This document shows, one piece after another, positions 7,920-19,888 of a stretch of DNA of 64,000 bases (its first letter is position 1; the number at the start of each line of letters is the position of its first letter). The DNA comes from Acidothermus sp. (GTDB lineage Bacteria > Actinomycetota > Actinomycetes > Acidothermales > Acidothermaceae), in NCBI GenBank assembly GCA_023512015.1, contig JAIMAI010000006.1, positions 1-64,000 of the forward strand. The letters are read 5' to 3'. Made by a program: the position numbers and the translations under genes. The notes beneath the pieces were generated by a model. It did no database searches and was not told the DNA's origin. It saw nothing but the letters and a program-made list of their open reading frames with translations.

Positions 7920-8659
7920 TCAAATTTCTTGTGGGGGTGGCAGTCGTGATCGGGGTGCTCGTCGGGCTCGACCGGCTCGCGGCACACATTGCGGAGGATC
8001 GAGTGGCGACCCTGGTCCAGCGGGAAGCCCACCTGCCGACACGACCCGCAGTCCAGGTGGATTTCCCCTTTCTTCCCCAGGTGTTCTCCGGGCGTTACCG
8101 ATCGGTCACGATCACCGCGACGGATATCTTCACCGATCGTGACGGTGCGCGCGTGAACGACGGAGCCCGACTCCGGCTCCAAGCGGACGGCGTCCACCTC
8201 TCCTTGAGCGACGTGCTGCGCGGCGACTTCCACCGGGTACCGGTCGATACGCTGATCGGCACGGTCACCGTCCCGTTCGACCGCATCGCTGCAGCGGCCC
8301 CTATCCCTGATCTCAGCCTGGCTGCGGTGCCGGGAGAGCCGGACGAGCTTGCCATCGACGTCCCCGCAGGCTCGGCTCACATCCAAGTGATCGTTCGCGT
8401 GGACGTCGAGGGGACGGCGATCGTGATCAGCCCGGTGCGTGTCGTCGGGTCGGGCGTCGGGATTGTCGCCGACGCCACACTGCGGCGGCAATTGGGTTTT
8501 CGCCTCGCCGTGCCAGGATTGCCGACGGGAATGCGCCTCACCACGGTCGAAGCGGGAAGTGACGGCGTGACGGTAGCGGCGGTAGGGCACGACCTCGTGC
8601 TCCACGGCGGCAGGGCGGTCGCGGTGGGCGTGACCTGTGCCGTAGGTTGCCAGCCATGA
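7916..8659 (+). CDS. DUF2993 (LmeA-like) envelope protein
   Basis: A 247-residue protein with an N-terminal signal anchor ([19 protein letters not shown]) and a lipid-binding-type beta domain. The stretch [20 protein letters not shown] with later [10 protein letters not shown] is typical of DUF2993, whose mycobacterial member LmeA (Rv0817c) supports mannan elongation in the periplasm. GTG at 7916 overlaps the MoaD-like stop, with GGAGG six bases upstream. Linkage to glnR-mshD mirrors mycobacteria. The exact glycolipid role here is inferred. Confidence 0.85.
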   Translation: MIKFLVGVAVVIGVLVGLDRLAAHIAEDRVATLVQREAHLPTRPAVQVDFPFLPQVFSGRYRSVTITATDIFTDRDGARVNDGARLRLQADGVHLSLSDVLRGDFHRVPVDTLIGTVTVPFDRIAAAAPIPDLSLAAVPGEPDELAIDVPAGSAHIQVIVRVDVEGTAIVISPVRVVGSGVGIVADATLRRQLGFRLAVPGLPTGMRLTTVEAGSDGVTVAAVGHDLVLHGGRAVAVGVTCAVGCQP

Positions 8660-9750
8660 ACGTTGTTGTTCCCTCCGAGACCGCCGAGTACGAACGGCGG
8701 GTCGCCTGCGTCCCGGACACCGTGACGAAATTGCGTGCCCTCGGCCATACCGTTTCGGTGCAGCGGGGAGCCGGGGACGCCGCGGGTTATCCGGACCGCC
8801 TCTATGAGGAGGCGGGCGCCCGCATCGTCGATCGCGATGCCCTCGACGACGCCGAGCTCGTTCTCGCCGTCCAACCCCTCCCGCTGGAGGATGCGCGCCG
8901 ACTGCGAGCCGGTTGTCTGGTGATCAGCTTCTTGCAGCCGGCCGAGAACGCCGAATTGCTGGAAGCTTTCGCGGCTCGAAAGGCGAGTGCCCTCTCGCTG
9001 GAACGCCTGCCGCGTATTTCGCGGGCCCAGAGCATGGACGCGCTCTCCTCCCAAGCCCTGGTGGCGGGGTACCGCGCAGCGTTGATCGCCGCTGAGAAAT
9101 TGCCGCGCTTCTTCCCCCTGCTCATGACGGCGGCCGGCACGGTGCCTCCCGCGAAAGTGTTGGTGTTGGGGGCGGGAGTTGCGGGGCTGCAGGCGATCGC
9201 TACCGCCCGGCGGCTCGGAGCGGTGGTTTCGGCGTACGACGTGCGGGCGGCGGCCGCCGAGGAGGTGCGCAGCCTCGGTGCGACCTTCATCGATCTGGGT
9301 CTGGAGACGTTGGAGGGCGCAGGTGGGTATGCCCGGGAGATGACCGAGGAGCGGGCGATCCGGCAGCGCGAATTGCTCACCCCTCATGTCGCGGCGTCGG
9401 ACGCAGTGATCACCACAGCGGCCGTTCCGGGCCGCCGGGCGCCGCTACTCGTGGACCGCGCGATGGTCGAGGCGATGCGCCCGGGGACCGTCATCGTCGA
9501 CATCGCGGCGGAATCGGGCGGCAACGTCGAATTATCACGTCCGGGTGAGGAAATCCACCACCAAGGCGTGCTCATCTGGGGTGGGCGCAACATGCCGAGC
9601 GGCATGCCGTACGACGCGAGTCGGCTCTACGCGCGCAACGTGGCGAACCTGGTGGAGCTGCTCAGCAAGGACGGCGAGCTGAAATTGGACCTCTCGGACG
9701 AAATCGTGGCGGCGTCGCTGGTCGTACACGAAGGACAGGTGCGGATATGA
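8656..9750 (+). CDS. pntAA: NAD(P) transhydrogenase, NAD(H)-binding subunit alpha-1
   Basis: Peripheral subunit (domain I) of proton-translocating transhydrogenase, which reduces NADP+ with NADH using the proton gradient. The alanine dehydrogenase-like fold is evident: [20 protein letters not shown] at the start, AQSMDALSSQALVAGYRAAL near residue 120, and the Rossmann motif KVLVLGAGVAGLQAI near 170. ATG at 8656 overlaps the previous stop; a TTG at 8647 would add three residues. Head of a three-gene operon with 4-base overlaps, the split-subunit arrangement usual in actinobacteria. Confidence 0.95.
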   Translation: MNVVVPSETAEYERRVACVPDTVTKLRALGHTVSVQRGAGDAAGYPDRLYEEAGARIVDRDALDDAELVLAVQPLPLEDARRLRAGCLVISFLQPAENAELLEAFAARKASALSLERLPRISRAQSMDALSSQALVAGYRAALIAAEKLPRFFPLLMTAAGTVPPAKVLVLGAGVAGLQAIATARRLGAVVSAYDVRAAAAEEVRSLGATFIDLGLETLEGAGGYAREMTEERAIRQRELLTPHVAASDAVITTAAVPGRRAPLLVDRAMVEAMRPGTVIVDIAAESGGNVELSRPGEEIHHQGVLIWGGRNMPSGMPYDASRLYARNVANLVELLSKDGELKLDLSDEIVAASLVVHEGQVRI

Positions 9751-10079
9751 ACAATATCGAATTGCTCACTGTTTTCATGCTCGCGGTTTTCGTGGGGTTC
9801 GAGGTCATCTCCAAGGTCTCCACCATCCTGCACACGCCGCTCATGTCGGGGGCGAATGCGATCCATGGGGTCATCCTGGTCGGAGCGATCCTCATCACCG
9901 GGGTGGCGGATACGGCGGCCCAGTTGTGGCTCGGGCTGGCGGCCGTCGTCCTCGCGACCGCGAACATGGTCGGAGGTTTCGTCGTCACCGACCGGATGCT
10001 CGAAATGTTCAAGGGCCGTCGGACGTCGAACACGCCGTCACCGGACGCGATCCCGGCGGGCAAGGACGGTCGGCGATGA
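9747..10079 (+). CDS. pntAB: NAD(P) transhydrogenase, membrane subunit alpha-2
   Basis: A 110-residue membrane protein supplying the first part of domain II, the proton channel. Three hydrophobic segments are visible (LLTVFMLAVFVGFEVIS, GVILVGAILITGV, LGLAAVVLATANMVGGFVV), with the typical KVSTILHTPLMSGANAIHGV loop between the first two. ATG at 9747 overlaps the pntAA stop and its own stop overlaps the pntB start. The C-terminal 20 residues are a polar tail. Confidence 0.94.
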   Translation: MNNIELLTVFMLAVFVGFEVISKVSTILHTPLMSGANAIHGVILVGAILITGVADTAAQLWLGLAAVVLATANMVGGFVVTDRMLEMFKGRRTSNTPSPDAIPAGKDGRR

Positions 10080-11452
10080 GCAACGGCGTGCTGTTCGCGT
10101 ATTTCGTCACCGCACTGTGTTTCATCCTGGCTTTGAAAGGATTGTCGTCGCCGAAATATGCGCGGTACGGAAATCTCGTCGGAGCGTTCGGTGCGGCGCT
10201 GGCGGTCGTCGTCACGCTGACCTTGCACGGACTCGGGCACCGAATTCCCATCATCGTCGCCATCGTCATCGGCACGCTGATAGCCGTGCCGGCGGCCCGT
10301 TTGGTGAAGATGACCGCCATTCCCCAGATGGTGGCCATGTTCAACGGCGTCGGTGGTGCCGCCGCCGCTCTGGTCTCGTTGGACGAATACGTCAAGCAAC
10401 ACAGCGTCGACTCCGGAGGCGTTGCTGCTGCCGTGGTCTTCAGCGCCATCGTCGGGAGTGTGAGCTTCACCGGGTCGCTTGTCACCTTCGCGAAATTGCA
10501 GGGCATCATGACCGGGCGGCCGGTGGTGCTCCCCGGGGCCCGCGTTTTCACGCCGGTACTGGCTCTCGCCTCCGTGGGTCTCGGAATCGCGGGTATCGCG
10601 ACCTCCAGCGTCGTCCTCGTCGTCGTCTGCGCCATCACGGCCCTAGCGTTGGGGGTCTTCTTCGTCCTGCCCGTCGGCGGAGCCGACGTTCCGGTCGTCA
10701 TTTCACTGCTCAACGCGTTCACCGGGCTCACCGTCGCGGCGTCCGGATACGTGCTGAACAACACCCTGCTCATCGTCGCCGGAACCCTCGTGGGAGCGTC
10801 GGGAACCTTGCTCACCCAGCTCATGGCGCGGGCGATGGGTCGGCCGCTGACCGGAATTCTCTTCGGTGCGTTCACCGGCCCGACGACGGCGGGATCGACC
10901 GCCGAACTCGCGACCGACCGCGCGGTGCGTTCGGCCAACGCCGAGGACATCGCGATTCTCCTCGCCTACGCACGCAAGGTGGCCATCGTGCCCGGATACG
11001 GGCTCGCGGTGGCGCAAGCCCAGCACACCGTTCGAGAACTGGCTGATCTGCTGGAGGCGCGGGGAGTTCAGGTGTTCTACGCCATCCACCCCGTCGCCGG
11101 ACGGATGCCGGGGCACATGAACGTCCTGCTCGCCGAGGCGAACGTGCCGTACGAACAACTGAAGGAAATGGACGCGGCAAACCCTGAATTCAGCTCCACA
11201 GACGTGGCGGTGGTAGTGGGTGCCAACGATGTGGTCAACCCGGCCGCACGCGATCTGCCCGGCAGTCCGATCTACGGCATGCCGATCCTCAACGTCGACG
11301 AGGCCGCGAACGTGGTGTTCCTGAAGCGCTCGCTCCGTCCGGGCTTTGCGGGGATCGACAACGCGTTGCTCTACCACCCGAAGACGACCCTGCTGTTCGG
11401 CGACGCCAAGGAATCGCTGTCGAAGCTGGTCGCCGCCGTCAAGAATCTTTGA
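10076..11452 (+). CDS. pntB: NAD(P) transhydrogenase, beta subunit
   Basis: A 458-residue protein with eight or nine membrane helices (rest of domain II) and a cytosolic NADP(H)-binding domain III from about residue 285. Landmarks are RLVKMTAIPQMVAMFNGVGG in the channel region, and VPGYGLAVAQAQHTVRELAD and VVVGANDVVNPAARDLPGSP in domain III. ATG at 10076 lies in the ATGA overlap with pntAB. Last gene of the operon. Confidence 0.95.
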   Translation: MSNGVLFAYFVTALCFILALKGLSSPKYARYGNLVGAFGAALAVVVTLTLHGLGHRIPIIVAIVIGTLIAVPAARLVKMTAIPQMVAMFNGVGGAAAALVSLDEYVKQHSVDSGGVAAAVVFSAIVGSVSFTGSLVTFAKLQGIMTGRPVVLPGARVFTPVLALASVGLGIAGIATSSVVLVVVCAITALALGVFFVLPVGGADVPVVISLLNAFTGLTVAASGYVLNNTLLIVAGTLVGASGTLLTQLMARAMGRPLTGILFGAFTGPTTAGSTAELATDRAVRSANAEDIAILLAYARKVAIVPGYGLAVAQAQHTVRELADLLEARGVQVFYAIHPVAGRMPGHMNVLLAEANVPYEQLKEMDAANPEFSSTDVAVVVGANDVVNPAARDLPGSPIYGMPILNVDEAANVVFLKRSLRPGFAGIDNALLYHPKTTLLFGDAKESLSKLVAAVKNL

Positions 11453-11587
11453 GCAGAATTCACCGGGCGTCCTCGCCGCTCCCGTGGTGCGGGCTACTGG
11501 GGCGGCGCACAATGAGGCCAGAACGTCCGCTCGGTGCGCGGCGCCGGGCGGCGTCCGGCAGTGGTGCAGCGTGCGAGGGAGAGAGCC

Positions 11588-12552
<965 letters not shown>

Positions 12553-12607
12553 CCGTCGCTTGGGAGGCTCAGGCGAGGCCCCGCCGCCGTCCGTTACTCT
12601 TGCTCGC

Positions 12608-12694
12608 GGTGGAGTCGCCTAGTGGCCGATGGCGCACGCCTCGAAAGCGTGTGAGGGTGCAAGCCCTCCGTGGGTTCAAATCCCACCTCCACCG
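12608..12694 (+). tRNA. tRNA-Ser (anticodon CGA)
   Basis: Class II tRNA with long variable arm. Acceptor GGTGGAG pairs with CTCCACC; anticodon stem CACGC/GCGTG encloses CTCGAAA; T-loop GGGTTCAAATCCC. Discriminator G at 12694. CCA is not encoded. Confidence 0.95.
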
Positions 12695-12706
12695 CGGAAA
12701 CAGATC

Positions 12707-12740
12707 AGGGGTGGCCGCTGCCGGCCACCCCTGCACGTTT
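12707..12740 (+). terminator. Intrinsic terminator between tRNA-Ser and cold-shock gene
   Basis: Perfect 11-base-pair stem AGGGGTGGCCG/CGGCCACCCCT (12707-12717 with 12722-12732), 4-base loop, then GCACGTTTT. It ends the tRNA-Ser transcript and, read from the other strand, may also stop the convergent cold-shock mRNA. Confidence 0.75.
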
Positions 12741-12751
12741 TCGGTCGACGG

Positions 12752-12949
12752 TCAGAGCGCTCTGACGTTCGCCGCCTGAGGGCCCTTCTGCCCCTGGGTG
12801 ATTTCGAAATCCACCCGCTGATTCTCCATCAGGGTGCGGTAACCCTCACCCTGGATCGCCGAATAGTGGACGAAGACGTCTGGCTGGCCCTCGACGGCGA
12901 TGAAGCCAAAACCCTTCTCGGCGTTGAACCACTTCACGACACCTTGCAA
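12752..12949 (-). CDS. Cold-shock domain protein (CspA family)
   Basis: A 65-residue OB-fold nucleic-acid chaperone. RNP1 is [19 protein letters not shown] and RNP2 is DVFVHYSAI; the end [14 protein letters not shown] is typical. The start is a TTG at 12949, chosen because AAGGAGAGCACG precedes it and the domain begins immediately after. The frame is open upstream to 13024 but that extension is unlike the family. A TAGCGT -10-like element near 13075 would give a leader of about 120 bases, as expected for cold-shock mRNAs. Confidence 0.93.
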   Translation of the reverse strand: MQGVVKWFNAEKGFGFIAVEGQPDVFVHYSAIQGEGYRTLMENQRVDFEITQGQKGPQAANVRAL

Positions 12950-13144
12950 CGTGCTCTCCTTACCGGAATTTCGCCGGCCGCACCTCGCGACCGACCGGCC
13001 GCCGCGATGGTGCTCACCGCGCAAAGGTTCCGCGGCGTGGGGAACACGTGCTGGGAACTGCGACCTTCGGCCACGCTAGCAGGTCGCCGTCGTCGCCGCC
13101 AGGGGTCGACGGTGGGCGCCGTTCCAGCAGGCCTTCATGAAGGG

Positions 13145-13235
13145 TGGCGGAGGATGCGGGATTTGAACCCGCGAGAGGGGGTTACCCTCTACACGCTTTC
13201 CAAGCGTGCGCCCTCGGCCGCTAGGCGAATCCTCC
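13145..13235 (-). tRNA. tRNA-Ser (anticodon GGA)
   Basis: Reverse strand, class II. Acceptor GGAGGAT/ATCCTCC, anticodon stem CACGC/GCGTG with loop TTGGAAA, long variable arm, T-loop GGGTTCAAATCCC. Discriminator G, followed by encoded CCA (forward TGG at 13145-13147). Confidence 0.95.
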
Positions 13236-13301
13236 GTGGGCAGGGTAGCCGATGGGGAAGGACGCCGCCCGGCGGGAGCGGCGTGCCTAGACTGGAGGGC
13301 C

Positions 13302-13392
13302 AGACCCCTCGTGCGGCGTCCATCTCGCCAACCCCCCCAGGGCCGGAAGGCAGCAAGGGTACGCGAGCTCTGGCGGGTGCGCGAGGGGTCCT
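13302..13392 (+). ncRNA. ffs: Signal recognition particle RNA (small bacterial type)
   Basis: About 90 bases upstream of dnaX, the usual actinobacterial position. GACCCCTCGTGC (13303-13314) pairs with GCGCGAGGGGTC (13379-13390). The apical hairpin carries the conserved AGGGCCGGAAGGCAGCAAGG core, with the asymmetric loop that binds Ffh and the GGAA tetraloop. Exact ends are estimated from the outer stem. Confidence 0.9.
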
Positions 13393-13447
13393 TCGATGCC
13401 GCCGGGCCCGATCCGGCTCGGCCGCCCGCAGGGCGGAGGATGACGTC

Positions 13448-15367
13448 ATGGCTCTCGCGCTGTACCGCAAGTACCGCCCCGCCACTTTTGCCGAGGTGAT
13501 CGGCCAGGAACACGTCACCGAGCCGCTCCGCCAGGCGTTGCTCAACGATCGGGTCCACCACGCGTACCTGTTCTCCGGTCCCCGAGGGTGCGGCAAGACT
13601 TCTTCGGCCCGCATCCTGGCCCGGAGCCTGAATTGCGAGAAAGGCCCGACACCCGACCCCTGCGGCGAATGCCAGTCGTGCCGGGATCTCGCCCCCAGCG
13701 GACCGGGGAACGTCGACGTCATCGAGATCGACGCGGCGTCTCACGGCGGGGTGGACGACGCCCGAGACCTGCGGGAAAGGTCCTTCTTTGCGCCGGCCGT
13801 TTCGCGTTTCAAGGTGTACATCATCGACGAAGCCCACATGGTCACCGCGGCCGGTTTCAACGCGTTGCTCAAATTGGTGGAAGAACCTCCCCCGCACCTG
13901 AAATTCATTTTCGCTACGACCGAGCCGGACAAAGTGCTTCCCACCATCAGGTCGCGGACTCACCACTACCCGTTCCGACTCGTCCCGCCCGCGATCCTGC
14001 GGGAACACCTCGGTCGCATCTGCGAACGGGAGGGGGTGGCGATCGAGCCGGCGGCGCTGAGCCTCGTCGTCCGCGCCGGGGCCGGATCGGTTCGGGATGC
14101 ACTCTCCGTGCTGGATCAGTTGATCGCGGGAGCCGGTTCGGACGGCGTCACGTACCGGTACGCGGCTACCCTCCTCGGCTACACCGACGCCGCGCTGCTC
14201 GATGCTGTGATCGATGGGTGGGCCGCCGGCGACGGCGCCGCCGTCCTCCGGGTCGTCAACACCGTGATCGACGCCGGGCATGATCCGCGGCGATTCGCCG
14301 AGGACGTGCTGCAACGGCTCCGTGATCTCATCGTTTTGGACGCCGTTCCGGACGCGGTGTCCAGCGGTTTGCTCGACGTCCCCGACGACGCGTTGGACCG
14401 CATGCGGCGGCAGGCGGCGGCTCTCGGCCGCGCGAATCTGGTGCGGGCGGCCGAGATCGTCAACACCGGCATCACCGAGATGCGGGGGTCTCTCGCACCT
14501 CGGCTGCTCCTCGAGCTCATGGTGGCCCGGCTCCTGCTTCCCGGATCCGACGAAGCGAGCGTGCTGGCCCGGCTGGAGCGCCTCGAACGCAGGACGGGGA
14601 GTTTGCCGTCCGCCGCCCCGGCTGCGGGGTCCGCGACGCAGGCCGATCCGGTTCGCCCCGCCCCCGCCTCGGCCGTTGCCGCCTCCGCGCCGGCCACGCC
14701 CGTCTCCCCGGCACCCCCTCCCGCCTCTGCAGCGGCCGCTCCCGCTGCCTCGGCCGCTTCGCCGGACCGCTCCTCCGCCGCCGGCACGACGCCGTCCACT
14801 CGGGATGCCAGCCCCACCGATCTTGCGGCGGTGCGACGGGCGTGGGACGACGTCCTGGAAGCCGTCAAGCGGCGTCGGCGGGTGACCCACTCGCTGCTCG
14901 TCTCCGGCCCCGCGCAACCCATCGACGTCCGCGGATCCACCCTGGTGATCGGCTTCACCACGGAAGCCTTGGAACGGCAATTCACCATCGGAGCGAGCAA
15001 CGACGAGGTCCTCACCGATGCGCTGTCCGAGGTCCTCGGCGGTCGGTGGCGCGTCGAGACCGGGATCCTCGGCAGCCCGAGCAGCACGCGACCGGCGCCG
15101 TCGCAACCGCCGTCCGCAGGGCTCGAACCGGCCGAGGAGGACGGCGGGCTGTCACCGGAACCGGTGGGGGAAAGCCGTCCGCGGCCGCGGGGAGCGCGGG
15201 CGACGCGGCGGAAAGCCGATCCTGCTGCGGCGGATGCCGGTGCCCCGACGCCCCCGGAAGCCCAGGAGATCGTGGACCTCGACGCTCCCGTCGTCGACGA
15301 CGCCGACCATCTGGAGCTGCTGCAGCGCCACCTAGGAGCAACCGTGATCGAGGAGGACGCCGACTGA
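13448..15367 (+). CDS. dnaX: DNA polymerase III subunit gamma/tau
   Basis: Clamp-loader ATPase subunit, 639 residues. Walker A GPRGCGKTSSARILARSLNC (about 43-62) is followed by a zinc-binding CGECQSC group, Walker B VYIIDEAHMV and the arginine-finger region. Residues about 375-450 are an Ala/Pro/Ser-rich linker and the C-terminal part is the tau domain. ATG at 13448 with GGAGGA seven bases upstream decides the start although the frame is open far upstream through the SRP RNA. I see no A-rich slippery site for programmed gamma production. Confidence 0.95.
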   Translation: MALALYRKYRPATFAEVIGQEHVTEPLRQALLNDRVHHAYLFSGPRGCGKTSSARILARSLNCEKGPTPDPCGECQSCRDLAPSGPGNVDVIEIDAASHGGVDDARDLRERSFFAPAVSRFKVYIIDEAHMVTAAGFNALLKLVEEPPPHLKFIFATTEPDKVLPTIRSRTHHYPFRLVPPAILREHLGRICEREGVAIEPAALSLVVRAGAGSVRDALSVLDQLIAGAGSDGVTYRYAATLLGYTDAALLDAVIDGWAAGDGAAVLRVVNTVIDAGHDPRRFAEDVLQRLRDLIVLDAVPDAVSSGLLDVPDDALDRMRRQAAALGRANLVRAAEIVNTGITEMRGSLAPRLLLELMVARLLLPGSDEASVLARLERLERRTGSLPSAAPAAGSATQADPVRPAPASAVAASAPATPVSPAPPPASAAAAPAASAASPDRSSAAGTTPSTRDASPTDLAAVRRAWDDVLEAVKRRRRVTHSLLVSGPAQPIDVRGSTLVIGFTTEALERQFTIGASNDEVLTDALSEVLGGRWRVETGILGSPSSTRPAPSQPPSAGLEPAEEDGGLSPEPVGESRPRPRGARATRRKADPAAADAGAPTPPEAQEIVDLDAPVVDDADHLELLQRHLGATVIEEDAD

Positions 15368-15531
15368 TCCGACAGGCGGGCGGCGCACCGAGATCTGCCC
15401 GGCCATTCGAGTCTGTTCACGCCTCCGGTAGCCTCGTAGGCTCTTCGCAAGACGCCCGCGAGGCCCGGGCGTCGGTGAGCGGAGGGATCGCAGCGGTGCG
15501 CGGCCTGTCTCGATGTGCGGTGTGGTGAGGC

Positions 15532-16131
15532 GTGTACGAAGGCGTCGTCCAGGACTTGATCGATGAGCTCGGCAAGCTGCCGGGGATCGGCCCGAAGAGC
15601 GCGCAACGGATCGCCTTCCACCTCCTCGGCGTGGACGCCGACCAGGTGCGGCGGCTCGCCGAGGTGCTGCTCCAGGTCAAGGAACGAGTGCGGTTCTGTA
15701 CGGTTTGCGGAAACGTCGCGGAGGCGGACCGTTGCCGGATTTGCACCGACCCCAGGCGGGATGCCAGCGTGCTCTGCGTGGTCGAGGAACCGAAGGATGT
15801 GATCGCGATCGAGCGCACCCGGGAATTCCACGGCCGCTATCACGTGCTCGGTGGTGCGATCAGCCCCATCGACGGCATCGGTCCGGAGGACCTGCGCATT
15901 CGCGAACTCCTGCAACGGTTGGCGGACGGCGCCGTCAAAGAACTGATCATCGCTACCGATCCGAATCTCGAAGGGGAGGCGACCGCCACCTACCTGGCGC
16001 GCATCGTCGCACCCCTCGGAGTGCGGGTGACCCGGCTCGCGAGCGGACTCCCCGTCGGCGGCGACCTCGAGTACGCCGACGAGGTCACCTTGGGCCGGGC
16101 TTTGGAGGGGAGGAGAGCGCTCGATGTCTGA
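15532..16131 (+). CDS. recR: Recombination mediator RecR
   Basis: A 199-residue DNA repair protein working with RecF and RecO. An N-terminal helix-hairpin-helix ([20 protein letters not shown]), a C4 zinc finger ([16 protein letters not shown]), the Toprim domain ([19 protein letters not shown]) and the terminal Walker-like [19 protein letters not shown] all occur in order. GTG start at 15532. It follows dnaX by 164 bases without the usual ybaB gene between. Confidence 0.96.
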   Translation: MYEGVVQDLIDELGKLPGIGPKSAQRIAFHLLGVDADQVRRLAEVLLQVKERVRFCTVCGNVAEADRCRICTDPRRDASVLCVVEEPKDVIAIERTREFHGRYHVLGGAISPIDGIGPEDLRIRELLQRLADGAVKELIIATDPNLEGEATATYLARIVAPLGVRVTRLASGLPVGGDLEYADEVTLGRALEGRRALDV

Positions 16132-16663
16132 CACCGTCATCGAGAATCCTTCTGAAGATCTCGCCGAGTTCGCGGCGGAAATCGCGGACCAAGTGGAGAG
16201 CTTCGTCATCGCCGTCCGCGAAATCGCGCGGAGCTCCGACGCCGGTTCTGCCGTTTCGCTGCTGCTGTTGGAGGTTTCCCAGTTGCTGCTCGCCGGCGGC
16301 CGCCTCGGAGCGATTGCGGATATCGTGCCGCCCGAGCCGTTCGAGCCGGACGTCGGACCGGATCCGGATATCGACGAGCTGCGCCGTCGTCTGGCGACTC
16401 TGCTCGCACCGATCGACCGCTACGTGGAGATTTTCGATCCGTACGAATCGCCTCCGAGTGCGACCACGTTCGTCATTTCCGACGACCTGGCATCGATCGT
16501 TTCGGATCTGCTTCACGGGCTGGCGCATTTCCGAGCCGGACGTCCGATCGAGGCGCTGTGGTGGTGGCAGTTCTCGTACGTGTCGCATTGGGGAAGCCAC
16601 GCGGGAGCCATGGTCCGCGCTCTGCAATCGGTGATTGCCCACGACCGGCTCGACGTCGGGTGA
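16124..16663 (+). CDS. DUF5063 domain-containing protein
   Basis: A 179-residue acidic, helical, cytosolic protein with the DUF5063 pattern: [20 protein letters not shown] at the start and [20 protein letters not shown] with [20 protein letters not shown] at the end. The family sits directly behind recR in many actinobacteria, and the ATG at 16124 lies inside the recR 3' end (8-base overlap). Function unknown; linkage suggests a role near recombination or replication. Confidence 0.85.
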   Translation: MSDTVIENPSEDLAEFAAEIADQVESFVIAVREIARSSDAGSAVSLLLLEVSQLLLAGGRLGAIADIVPPEPFEPDVGPDPDIDELRRRLATLLAPIDRYVEIFDPYESPPSATTFVISDDLASIVSDLLHGLAHFRAGRPIEALWWWQFSYVSHWGSHAGAMVRALQSVIAHDRLDVG

Positions 16664-16752
16664 TGCTCATTGCCGTCGACGAGAAGGGCCATCGCCGTAA
16701 CGAGAAATCCGTCCGGTGCGTCGCAGGCCCGCGGTGCCCGCGGCGTCCGTCG

Positions 16753-17475
16753 TCACGGGGTGGCGGTCGCGGTGGGAGAGAGGGGGACCGGTGAGGCGGG
16801 AAGGCGGAAATCGTCGGGCTGCGGCGCGGAGTGGAGCTGCAGCAGGGTGAGGGAACTGGTGCGGAACGTCGCCTGCGCCAGGATCGCGGTGTCGGTGAAG
16901 CAGTATTCGCCCGGTGTGAGGGAAATCGATGTCGTCACCGGCTGCACCGCAAAACACCTCGCTTGTTGACCGGCCACGTCGCGGACGGTGGGCGCGCCGG
17001 TGACTTCGATCGGCGCATTCCCGGCGAGCCCATCGAAGGTGGTGGTGAACAGGTGTTGCAGGCCGGGATCCAGACTCTGCGGGACGGCTGCGCCGGCCTC
17101 GGCGAGGGTCACGCACGCCGCCGAGCCGTTTGGGGGAATCTTGCAGGAGAAGGTGCCCTGTCCGGTGAGGAGGATGCGGACGACGGGAGCTCCGGCTTCG
17201 GCGACGTCGAGGCGGAGCAGTGACGGCGTCCGATACACCGTGATCGTTCCGGTGCGTGGAGGGCTCGATCCCTGTGCGTGATACGTGGCGGTGAAACTGG
17301 CCTGCTCGGCCCGTGCGGCCAGGGCCCGGAGTTGTGCGAGGGCGACGGCGGAGGGGTTCGGTGTCGGTGAGGGTCGCGGGGGACTCGACGAGTGGGAACA
17401 GCCCGCGGCAAAGGTGAGCACAGTGACCAGCAGGGCTGCCCGCCGTCCGAGCGGTCTTCCGGCGACGGTCGGCAT
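16753..17475 (-). CDS. Putative secreted lipoprotein
   Basis: A 240-residue protein starting at the ATG at 17475. The signal peptide ends in the lipobox TFAAGC, so the mature Cys would be lipidated, followed by a Ser/Pro linker. The body (FTATYHAQG, GTITVYRTPSLLRLDV, PGEYCFTDTAILAQ) looks like a beta-rich LolA/LppX-type scaffold with four Cys that could form two disulfides. No exact family is recognised. Single gene between DUF5063 and the divergent lysC. Confidence 0.78.
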   Translation of the reverse strand: MPTVAGRPLGRRAALLVTVLTFAAGCSHSSSPPRPSPTPNPSAVALAQLRALAARAEQASFTATYHAQGSSPPRTGTITVYRTPSLLRLDVAEAGAPVVRILLTGQGTFSCKIPPNGSAACVTLAEAGAAVPQSLDPGLQHLFTTTFDGLAGNAPIEVTGAPTVRDVAGQQARCFAVQPVTTSISLTPGEYCFTDTAILAQATFRTSSLTLLQLHSAPQPDDFRLPASPVPLSPTATATP

Positions 17476-17535
17476 GAGCGTCAGCGTATCGGGGCTCGGT
17501 AGACTTCCGAAGGCCACCAGTGTGAGGAGTTCCGC

Positions 17536-19862
<2,327 letters not shown>

Positions 19863-19888
19863 TCGGCAACGCCGGCCCGGACGAGCCG

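Noticed and set aside
13076-15106. 676-codon open frame opposite dnaX
   Set aside because: High-GC third-position bias keeps the antisense frame open. Its translation is Arg/Gly-rich without domains and the forward frame is clearly dnaX.
13448-15367. Programmed frameshift in dnaX
   Set aside because: No A-AAA-AAG-type slippery run was seen.
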